Origin: Verrucomicrobiales bacterium
Lineage (GTDB): Bacteria; Verrucomicrobiota; Verrucomicrobiia; Verrucomicrobiales; DEV007
Direction: 5' to 3'
DNA: 7,211 nt
Assembly (NCBI GenBank): GCA_017991025.1
Contig: JAGNMT010000183.1
Coordinates: forward strand, 1-7,211
Part shown: piece by piece, positions 1 through 6,263 of the stretch
Numbering within the stretch: position 1 is the first letter of the stretch
How the letters are laid out: every line of letters begins with the position of its first letter
Program-made: the position numbers and the translations under genes
Notes under the pieces: generated by a model
What the model was told of the DNA's origin: nothing
What the model saw: only the letters and a program-made list of their open reading frames with translations
Databases searched by the model: none

Positions 1-3
1 AGC

Positions 4-2409
4 CTACTTGCTCAGGAAAATCTCGCTCTGCACGACTGCATGGATTAGATCACGCAGGGTGTGGCCTTTCACTTTCGATTGCTCTACCAGCCTGTCAATC
101 GCAGCGCGATCCGAAAAGCCCATACCTCGACCGGTGGCAAAGGTAAGGAATTTTTCGGTCATGGCCCGGGCGACGCGATCGTCAGCTGCGAGCAGGAGCT
201 TCTTAAATTCCGACAGGCTGGCGAATTTTGCGCCAGTGGTCAGTTCACCGCTCGAGTCGACTGGCAGGCCCTCCTTGTATCGTACTTTTCGCCCCTCCAC
301 TTTGAGATCGATAAATTTGCCTTCTCCGATGCTTCGGAAGTTTTCACGCCAACCACCAATGACGTCGTAGTTTTCCAAAGCGAAACCGGGCGGGTCGATG
401 ACGCGGTGACAGCCGTTGCAGGTCTCTGAATTGCGGTGTTTGTCGAGTAATTCCCGCAAGGTCGTCGCTCCGCGAATATCCGGCTCCACTCCCGGAATGC
501 CGGGTGGCGGTGGGGGCGGTTCGATGCCGAGAAGACGATCCATCACGAAGACACCGCGAATCACCGGAGACGTGTTCGTGCCATTGGCGCTGACCTTCAG
601 AACGCTTGCCTGAGTCAGAACACCCCCGCGTTTGCTGTCGGGCGGCAGTGTGACCTTTTGTATCTCAAGCCCGCTGACACCGGGAATCCCATAGTGCCGC
701 GCGAGCCGGGAGTTGAGCATCGCGAAGTCGCTCTCGATCAAGTTTGAAACACTGAGGTTGTCCTGCACCATTTCCGTGATAAAGGCACGGGTCTCGCGAA
801 GCATGGAGTCGAGCAAAAGCCCGTCATATTCAGGATAGAGTTGCTTGTCCGGTGTCGTGAACTCGATCTCCCGCAGGTTCAGCCAGCCGTTGGTGAAGTC
901 AGTGATGAAACGCTCCAGCGTTGTGCTTTTCAATAGCCGTTCCGTCTGGGCACGCAGCACGTCCGGTTGCGTGAGCTTGGCGGTGAGCAGCTCGGCATCG
1001 GGAGCGCTCCGGGTGAGGAAGTAGCTGAGGCGCGAGGCGAGCCGGAAGTCATTGAGCCTCCCTGCCGGTTCTTTCAAATACAAAAACTCAGGCGAACACA
1101 GCACCGCAATGGCAGCCGTGCGCATCGCGACGAGGAAATCCTGACTCGCGGCAAACTCGGCATCGAAAAGCTTCACGTAAGGCTCGATGTTACCCGGCGT
1201 CGCGGGTCGGCGAAAGGCGGATGTGACAAAGGCCGGAAGCAGCCGCCGCGCCTCCGCAGCGGGATCCGCGCTGTCGGCGGTGAATTCGAATTTAAATCCG
1301 GGTTGTTTTGCTTTCCATGCCTGCGAGTTCGGAAGCCCGTGCGGCAGTTGACGCAACTTCGCTTCGCCCAGAACCATCTTCTGCCCGCGCGGCGGCCATT
1401 CGGTGATGAAGGGGCCTTCGAGGGTGACTTCCTGAATCGCCATGCCTTCGCCGGGATACTTGTCAGGGCCATCTTTGACCGGCGAATGGCCATCGGGTCC
1501 GTTAAGCCCCTGCGGACTGATCCAGATCCCCTTGCCCTGATCGAGATACACCGTGGCCTCGACGGTACCGGACTTACCGGCGGGCAATTCATGAAAACTC
1601 TCTACCACGTTATCGGCGTTGCGAAAGTTGAAGCTTCCGGTGATGATTGCAAAGACGACCGGTTCTTCAATTTGATAGCCGTAACCGGTCACCCGCACTT
1701 TATAAGTGCCCGCGGTTTTGGCCCGCAGATTCGGAATCACGGTACTGGGAAAACCGCCTTCGTTAAAAACGACAATGGCTCCGTCGTCACGCTGCAGCCA
1801 TTGCTTGCCAATGTTTTCTTTATTCCGATCGCTTTCCAGAGTGAAACGCTCGGTGATCGTCTCCGGCTTGACTTCGTTGTATATCGCCGCATTCAACGCC
1901 AGTTCAGCGGCCTCCATATAACGCATCATCTGGATGCCGGAAATCGAGAGTGCCTCGCCGACGTTATCGAAGCCGTGGGCACGCCCGTCCTCAGGCAGCG
2001 AGTCGATCACATTGACCCTGACACCCAGCAAATCGTTGATCGTGTTCTGATACTCCCGGCGGTTCAGACGACGCAGCACGGTCCCTTTCTGCGCATCGTA
2101 TTTGGTGATCAGGTCGCCACCCAGCGCCGCCAGGAATCCCTTCTTTGCCTCCGGCGATGGCTGCGTCTTCTTCGGAGGAGGCATTTCACCGGCGGCGACG
2201 CGATCATACACCCGCACCCATTTTTTTAACGCGGCAGAGTTCCCTCCGTCGGTGGACAAGGATAACAAATCGAGCCCGCCTTTTTTCATTTCACCGTCAT
2301 GGCAATCCATGCAGTGCTGGTCCAAGAATGGCTCGACCGCCGGAATCGCTCCTATAACGGGATCAGCACAGACAATGAGCGCCATCGCCGCGAGAAATCG
2401 TAACTTCAT
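4..2409 (-). CDS. Exported di-haem DUF1587/DUF1595/DUF1592/DUF1588/DUF1585 protein (planctomycete-type cytochrome)
   Basis: This complete 801-residue protein starts with a signal peptide (hydrophobic stretch about residues 5-15, likely cleavage near VIGA, residues 18-21). Next comes a PSCyt1-like c-type haem site, CMDCH at 33-37, followed by the family's GE..KGGLDL. DUF1587 covers about 112-176 (LRRLNRREYQNTINDLLG). A beta-rich region of about 185-335 may be a carbohydrate-binding-like insert. DUF1595 lies at about 383-440, DUF1592 at about 448-575 and DUF1588 at about 592-690 with a second haem site, CNGCH at 664-668. DUF1585 covers about 725-800. The proline run at 631-636 is usual for the family. 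Domain order and length fit an intact member. It is predicted to act outside the cytoplasm, possibly in electron transfer coupled to polymer breakdown, but no reaction is established. The ATG lies two bases after the stop of the upstream DUF1552 gene, so the two are almost certainly cotranscribed and may be translationally coupled. Confidence 0.93.
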   Translation of the reverse strand: MKLRFLAAMALIVCADPVIGAIPAVEPFLDQHCMDCHDGEMKKGGLDLLSLSTDGGNSAALKKWVRVYDRVAAGEMPPPKKTQPSPEAKKGFLAALGGDLITKYDAQKGTVLRRLNRREYQNTINDLLGVRVNVIDSLPEDGRAHGFDNVGEALSISGIQMMRYMEAAELALNAAIYNEVKPETITERFTLESDRNKENIGKQWLQRDDGAIVVFNEGGFPSTVIPNLRAKTAGTYKVRVTGYGYQIEEPVVFAIITGSFNFRNADNVVESFHELPAGKSGTVEATVYLDQGKGIWISPQGLNGPDGHSPVKDGPDKYPGEGMAIQEVTLEGPFITEWPPRGQKMVLGEAKLRQLPHGLPNSQAWKAKQPGFKFEFTADSADPAAEARRLLPAFVTSAFRRPATPGNIEPYVKLFDAEFAASQDFLVAMRTAAIAVLCSPEFLYLKEPAGRLNDFRLASRLSYFLTRSAPDAELLTAKLTQPDVLRAQTERLLKSTTLERFITDFTNGWLNLREIEFTTPDKQLYPEYDGLLLDSMLRETRAFITEMVQDNLSVSNLIESDFAMLNSRLARHYGIPGVSGLEIQKVTLPPDSKRGGVLTQASVLKVSANGTNTSPVIRGVFVMDRLLGIEPPPPPPGIPGVEPDIRGATTLRELLDKHRNSETCNGCHRVIDPPGFALENYDVIGGWRENFRSIGEGKFIDLKVEGRKVRYKEGLPVDSSGELTTGAKFASLSEFKKLLLAADDRVARAMTEKFLTFATGRGMGFSDRAAIDRLVEQSKVKGHTLRDLIHAVVQSEIFLSK

Positions 2410-2411
2410 GC

Positions 2412-3698
2412 CTATGCCTGATTGAGGTCGAGAGCGCCCGTGCTGAAGCCGAAGGATTCCGCCTCCACTCCCATGCGCTGCGCGAGAGAGACAAAGAGAT
2501 TGGAGAAGACGTGCTGCTTATTGTCAATCGCGAGGTGCCGGCCATGTTTGAACCCGCCACCGGCAAGAACCAGGGGAAGATTTGCCGTCTGGTGAGCACT
2601 GGCATTGCCGAGATTGGACCCGAAAAGGACCGCCGTGCTGTCGAGCAGCGGACGACCGTTTTCCTGCGTGTTTTTGAGCTTCTTTAGGAAGTCGGCAAAG
2701 GCGGTGAACTCGGCGGTTTCGATGACCTTGAGCTCATCAATTTTGGCGGGGTCCTGGCCGTGATGAGAGAGATTGTGCCAGTCGTTCTTCACGCCTGCGA
2801 TGTCCGGCACCGCATTCATCCCCGAGAGGCGCAAAGTCGCTGCTCGCGTCGAGTCCGTTTGCAGGGCGAGCACGAGGAGATCCTGCATGAGCGTCATCTT
2901 GCCGATCGCGTCGGTGCGGCTCTGAATGTCGGTGGGCGGCTTGGCATCGACTTTGGGTTTCGGCTTCTGCGCCCAGGCTTCGTTCTGCACGAGGCGGCCT
3001 TCCAGATCGCGGACTGCGGAAAAATATTCTTCGAGTTTTTCCTGATCACGCTTCCCGAGTTCACCTTGAAGCTTTTTCGCCTGACCCATCACCGTATCAA
3101 GAATGCTGCGCCCCCGAATGAGTCCGCGCACCCGCGCATCGACCTCAGCTTTGGTGCCTTCGACAAAGAGTTGCTGAAAGGCTTTCGAAGGCGATGGCTC
3201 CGCCGGCAACGGCACCCCACTGGCCGACCACGAAAGTGATTCACTGCCGGTCCCGAGAATAAGACAGGGGAATCTTGTCTCCGCGCCGATCTTCTCCGCT
3301 ATGAGCTGGTCGATGGAGATCGTGTTTTTGAAACCCGCGAGACCGGGGTGCTTCGCGGAGGTGAGCCAGGTCATTTCCGATGTGTGCCCGTTGGCACCAT
3401 TCTGCTCTTCATGCTGAAGGCCGGAGATAACGGAAAAATCAGCCCGCAGATCCTTCAGCGGCTCGAGGTAGGGCGTAAGCGTGTAATCCGCTCCGGTTTC
3501 TTTCGGAAACAAAAACGGCGTGTGAAATCCGAGCGTCGCGCACATCGCGAGGAAGCGTGGCGGAGGCTGCCCCACCGCCGCCTGCGCCCGGGTCGCGAAC
3601 GCGGGCACCATTGCCTCTAAAAGCGGAAGCGAGAGGACGGTTCCGGTACCGCGCAGAAAAGCACGGCGATCGAGATGACGTTTGGTGGCGATATGCAT
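2412..3698 (-). CDS. DUF1552 domain-containing exported protein
   Basis: The frame stays open upstream to a TTG at 3818, but I place the start at the ATG whose A is base 3698. That gives 428 residues, a usual DUF1552 length, and puts a twin-arginine-like leader at the N-terminus: RRAFLRG at residues 11-17, a hydrophobic stretch at about 19-34 and an ARAQAA-type cleavage region ending near residue 41. The leader suggests folded export, with a possible bound metal. Conserved-looking blocks are HEEQNGANGHTSEM (96-109), DWHNLSHHG (306-314), VLFGSNLGN (357-365) and LPLVLAGGGFKHGRHL (374-389). The last resembles the C-terminal block of DUF1501 proteins of the alkaline phosphatase superfamily, so a metallo-hydrolase-like fold is plausible but inferred. 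A charged stretch at about 200-235 looks helical. It is the first gene of an operon with the di-haem DUF1592 protein. Function is unknown; the family assignment is strong. Confidence 0.9.
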   Translation of the reverse strand: MHIATKRHLDRRAFLRGTGTVLSLPLLEAMVPAFATRAQAAVGQPPPRFLAMCATLGFHTPFLFPKETGADYTLTPYLEPLKDLRADFSVISGLQHEEQNGANGHTSEMTWLTSAKHPGLAGFKNTISIDQLIAEKIGAETRFPCLILGTGSESLSWSASGVPLPAEPSPSKAFQQLFVEGTKAEVDARVRGLIRGRSILDTVMGQAKKLQGELGKRDQEKLEEYFSAVRDLEGRLVQNEAWAQKPKPKVDAKPPTDIQSRTDAIGKMTLMQDLLVLALQTDSTRAATLRLSGMNAVPDIAGVKNDWHNLSHHGQDPAKIDELKVIETAEFTAFADFLKKLKNTQENGRPLLDSTAVLFGSNLGNASAHQTANLPLVLAGGGFKHGRHLAIDNKQHVFSNLFVSLAQRMGVEAESFGFSTGALDLNQA

Positions 3699-3845
3699 GG
3701 CGGGTTTACAGAATGTAACGTTCGAGGCCGGGAAAGTCTGACTAATTTGCCGCAAAGATTCCCCTTTTCGACCTTCCCCTTCTGGCCGGATCGTGCCCGG
3801 AACAGGGCCATTGGTCAACTTTTTTAGAAACGCAGTTCAGGCCAA

Positions 3846-3938
3846 ATGCCGCCGGTTTCAACAATCACGGGACGGCTGCTTCTCGCCGCGCTTCTCCTCA
3901 TGACTCATCTGTATGCTGGCGATTCTGGGAAGATATGA
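3846..3938 (+). pseudogene. Orphan signal-peptide-like small ORF (gene remnant or leader peptide)
   Basis: An ATG at 3846 opens a 30-codon frame ending in TGA at 3936-3938. It encodes a short polar start with one Arg (residue 10), a hydrophobic core LLLAALLLMTHL (11-22), then YAG and the tail DSGKI. This is the n-, h- and c-region layout of a Sec signal peptide, with a plausible cleavage after YAG or nearby, yet it stops five residues later. The next gene, about 59 bases downstream in the same direction, also has a leader ending in AGD. The frame could be the 5' remnant of a lost secreted-protein gene, a regulatory leader ORF, a genuine small secreted or membrane peptide, or chance. No ribosome binding site is apparent. 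I see no continuation of coding sequence in other frames after the stop. Confidence 0.35.
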
Positions 3939-3951
3939 GTATATACGTATC
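3932..3951 (+). promoter_or_regulatory. AT-rich imperfect palindrome, possible promoter or operator of the plus-strand cassette
   Basis: The segment reads GATATGAGTATATACGTATC. Its ends (GATA/TATC) and centre (TATA) are symmetric, and it contains the perfect 8-base palindrome ATACGTAT (3943-3950). It is a striking AT-rich island about 47 bases before the ATG at 3998, a reasonable place for a -10 region or repressor site. TATATA (3940-3945) matches only four of six bases of the -10 consensus, and no good -35 box lies upstream. The assignment is by position and base composition only. Confidence 0.25.
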
Positions 3952-3997
3952 AAAAAACGCGATCCGCCCCCGACTGCACTAACAATAGAATCCCGCG

Positions 3998-4669
3998 ATG
4001 AGAACCCCGTTATCCCTGTTCTGCCTCCCTCTTCTCCTGCTGCTCCCGGCCCGGCCTCCGCTGGTTCACGCCGGTGATCCGGACCAACCTTCCGAGCTAT
4101 TTCAGAGCACCAAGCTCATTTATGAGGACAACTTTGCCGGCCCCTTGAATCCCGAGTTCTGGGAGGTCAGGCAAAGCAGCACCTGGGCGATTAACGAGGG
4201 AGTTCTCACCGGCAGCCAGTCTTCCAAAGAATTTCAAACGATGATGATCGCAAAAGGCGACAAAGGACACGCGGGTTTCAAGCCGGTAATCTGGCTCAAG
4301 CAGGTGCCTGAGAACTTCGTTCTCTCTCTCCGCATGAGATACAACGCCGAAGCCTATCAGCCCGGATTCCCCCTTCTGGACCTCGGCCATCACATCCATA
4401 CCCTCGCTTTCTCCGAAAAAGCAACGACTCTGAAGATCAAGAAAGACGTCGAGGTCATCCCGGTGGAAGCCCCTGTCATGCCACTGAATCAATGGGTGGA
4501 TGTGATCATTGAACTGAAAAAGGGAACGATCCTGCTGAAGATCGACGGCAAAAAGCACCTTTTCCAAAGCGGCAACATCGACATGGCGGGGCAGGCGCAG
4601 ATTGATTTCAAGGGCATCGACTTCGGCACTTGTCAGATCGATCATATTAAACTCTGGCAAGGGCAGTAG
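3998..4669 (+). CDS. Secreted DUF1080-like concanavalin-type domain protein
   Basis: This 223-residue protein has a clear Sec signal peptide (hydrophobic core LFCLPLLLLLP at 7-17, likely cleavage after VHA, residue 25). The mature part is a single beta-sandwich-like domain. It has the opening IYEDNFAGPLNPEFWEV (41-57), then WAINEGVLTG (63-72), FVLSLRMRY (107-115), LGHHIHTLAF (129-138), WVDVIIELKKGTILLKIDG (166-184) and a closing IDHIKLW (214-220). This pattern is typical of the LamG, GH16-like and DUF1080 (3-keto-disaccharide hydrolase) fold. I see no GH16 ExDxE catalytic motif, so a sugar-binding role is more likely than hydrolysis. It heads a plus-strand series with a sulfatase 107 bases downstream and then a lyase, consistent with recognition of the same polysaccharide. 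The ATG is chosen because it gives the intact leader; no Shine-Dalgarno sequence precedes it. Domain class is fairly sure, substrate unknown. Confidence 0.82.
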   Translation: MRTPLSLFCLPLLLLLPARPPLVHAGDPDQPSELFQSTKLIYEDNFAGPLNPEFWEVRQSSTWAINEGVLTGSQSSKEFQTMMIAKGDKGHAGFKPVIWLKQVPENFVLSLRMRYNAEAYQPGFPLLDLGHHIHTLAFSEKATTLKIKKDVEVIPVEAPVMPLNQWVDVIIELKKGTILLKIDGKKHLFQSGNIDMAGQAQIDFKGIDFGTCQIDHIKLWQGQ

Positions 4670-4776
4670 TCACCGCCATTGAGACGGCATTTGGTGTCCC
4701 GGAACTGGGATATTCGAGATAATGAGAGGGTGATGATCATCCGAGTTGCCCCTCGACGGAACAGCCATATTCACCG
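4670..4776. promoter_or_regulatory. Gap before the sulfatase gene with a palindrome and a possible -10 box
   Basis: This 107-base spacer holds GATAAT (4718-4723), five of six matches to a -10 box but without a good -35 at standard spacing. It also has a perfect 10-base palindrome, GATGATCATC (4732-4741). The hexamer ATATTC occurs twice (near 4710 and 4767). These could mark a second promoter or an operator for the sulfatase and lyase genes. There is no terminator hairpin with a T-run, so read-through from the upstream gene is also possible. Confidence 0.22.
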
Positions 4777-6234
4777 ATGCGATCCCACCTCGCCCCCCGC
4801 CGTCACTATCGCGCCCTCCCGCTTGGCTCCGCCTTCCTCTTAATTGCGTTAGCAATGGCCCGCGGAACAGATCGTCCTAACATCCTCCTCATCCTCGGCG
4901 ACAACTGGCGCTGGCCGAACGCCGGGGCACTCGGTGATCCGATGGCACTCACCCCGGCCTTCGACCGCATCTCCCGCGAAGGAGTCGTCTTCACGCACGC
5001 CTTCAATCCGGTGCCCTCGTGCTCCCCTACCCGTTCGTGTCTGCTGACCGGAAAAATCGCTCATCAGCTCGGCGAGCGGGCCAGTTTACAAAGTGCCTTT
5101 CCGCAGGATACGCCGGTTGTCACCCGGATGCTTCATGAGGCCGGCTACGAGATTGGCTACAGTGGCAAAGGTTGGGCTCCCGGGAATTTCGAGATCTCGG
5201 GCTGGAAAGAGAATCCGGTGGGGCCGAAGTTCAACGACTTTGCCGACTTCCAGTCGAAGCGGGATCCCTCAAAACCGTTCTTCTTCTGGCTCGGCAATAT
5301 CGATACCTCAACGATGGGCGGCAAACTGCCCTACCTCGCCGAGGCGAAGGCGAAACTCTATGCCACAAAGCTCGTCATTCCGCCCGACCTGCCGGACTGC
5401 CCCGAAGTCCGCGACGATTTGATGAACTATTACGGCGGGGTGATGAGGCTCGATGACGCCGCCACCCGGGCCATTGCCGCACTGAAGAATCAGGAGGAAC
5501 TCGACAACACGGTCATCATTTACACAAGCGACAATGGCTGGCAGATGCCGCGGGGACTCGCCAATTGTTATGACTCCGGCTCCCGCGTTCCACTTGCGAT
5601 TCGCTGGGGCAGAAACCTCACGGCGGGTCGCAAGGTGGATGACTTTATCAATGTCGCCGACCTCGGTCCGACCTTCCTCGAACTTGCCGGGCTAACCCCG
5701 CCGCCCGAGATGACCATGCATAGCATCAAAAATCTACTGCTCGGCAAACCCGATGACTTTCCCCGTGACGCAATCTTCATCGAACGCGAACGGCACGCCA
5801 ACGTACGCCACGACAACCAAAGCTATCCCGTACGCGCCGTCCGCACCCGCGACTTCCTTTATCTGCGCAATCTTCGACCCGACCGCTGGCCTGCGGGCGA
5901 TCCTGATGTGCTCTTCCTCCACGGTCGCCCCTACGGCGATGTGGACACCACCTCAGTAAAAGACTTTCTCATCGCTCATCAAACAGATTCCGCCTACGCA
6001 AAACACATCGGCCTCATCTTTGGCAAGCGTCCCGCCGAAGAACTTTACGATCTGAAGAATGATCCCAATCAACTCGCCAACGTCGCCGCCCAACCCGAAT
6101 ACGCCGACGCGCTCAAGCAGCATCGCGCCCGTGTCGACGAATGGATGAAGCAGACGAGCGATCCAAGACTTGATCCCGCCAACGACGATTGGGATCACTT
6201 CCCCTATTACGGCAAAGCACCCAGGCGGGAATAG
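4777..6234 (+). CDS. Secreted formylglycine-type sulfatase, SGSH-like group, with an atypical active site
   Basis: The 485-residue protein has a leader (hydrophobic LPLGSAFLLIALAMA, 14-28) and then the usual RPNILLIL opening. The signature PSCSPTRSCLLTG (80-92) carries Cys82, expected to become formylglycine, and Arg86. Other landmarks are GYSGKGWAPG (127-136, Lys131), TSDNGW (250-255, metal ligands Asp252/Asn253), YDSGSRVPLAIRW (265-277) and the C-terminal ELYDLKNDP (422-430). Length and architecture fit N-sulfoglucosamine sulfohydrolase-like bacterial sulfatases, so the likely role is hydrolysis of a sulfate or sulfamate on a polysaccharide. Three canonical positions differ. The metal-binding Asp-Asp reads Asp42-Asn43, the DPHR-type histidine motif reads DTST (176-179), and the sulfate-binding lysine before YDxG reads Leu261. 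Activity or specificity may therefore be unusual. It lies 29 bases before the lyase gene, probably in one transcript. Cys82 maturation would need a formylglycine-generating enzyme encoded elsewhere. Confidence 0.92.
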   Translation: MRSHLAPRRHYRALPLGSAFLLIALAMARGTDRPNILLILGDNWRWPNAGALGDPMALTPAFDRISREGVVFTHAFNPVPSCSPTRSCLLTGKIAHQLGERASLQSAFPQDTPVVTRMLHEAGYEIGYSGKGWAPGNFEISGWKENPVGPKFNDFADFQSKRDPSKPFFFWLGNIDTSTMGGKLPYLAEAKAKLYATKLVIPPDLPDCPEVRDDLMNYYGGVMRLDDAATRAIAALKNQEELDNTVIIYTSDNGWQMPRGLANCYDSGSRVPLAIRWGRNLTAGRKVDDFINVADLGPTFLELAGLTPPPEMTMHSIKNLLLGKPDDFPRDAIFIERERHANVRHDNQSYPVRAVRTRDFLYLRNLRPDRWPAGDPDVLFLHGRPYGDVDTTSVKDFLIAHQTDSAYAKHIGLIFGKRPAEELYDLKNDPNQLANVAAQPEYADALKQHRARVDEWMKQTSDPRLDPANDDWDHFPYYGKAPRRE

Positions 6235-6263
6235 GCAGCCATCGCGCACACTTCTTCATCACG

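Larger units (their letters stand above)
3699..3997. promoter_or_regulatory. Divergent intergenic region between the DUF1552 operon and the sulfatase cassette
   Basis: This 299-base region separates two outward-reading operons, so it must hold the promoter of the leftward one and probably that of the rightward one. I see no pair of boxes close to the sigma-70 consensus. On the minus strand TTGACC (3818 down to 3813) could be a -35 box, but a -10 at normal spacing would read only CACGAT. Near the DUF1552 start there is an imperfect 13-base palindrome, GAATGTAACGTTC (3711-3723). On the plus strand the AT-rich stretch at 3932-3951 is the best core-promoter candidate. A short signal-peptide-like frame also lies inside (3846-3938). 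No rho-independent terminator or RNA gene is evident. Confidence 0.5.

Noticed and set aside
967..2229. A 420-codon open frame on the plus strand, antisense to the di-haem DUF1592 gene
   Set aside because: The opposite strand encodes a full set of recognisable domains here. The plus-strand translation is rich in Arg and low in recognisable motifs, as expected for a shadow frame in GC-rich DNA.
3699..3818. An N-terminal extension of the DUF1552 protein starting at TTG (3818)
   Set aside because: The extra 40 residues are polar and featureless, and would bury the twin-arginine-like leader 50 residues inside the protein.
4097..4660. A 187-codon minus-strand frame antisense to the DUF1080-like gene
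   Set aside because: It is a mirror of a well-supported secreted protein gene and has no signal peptide or motif of its own.
4697..4711. A TCCC/GGGA inverted repeat after the DUF1080-like gene as a terminator
   Set aside because: The stem is only four base pairs with no following T-run.
6189..6263. An N-terminal extension of the lyase starting at an ATG inside the sulfatase gene
   Set aside because: It would overlap the sulfatase gene and place 25 non-hydrophobic residues before a clean signal peptide that begins at the ATG at 6264.
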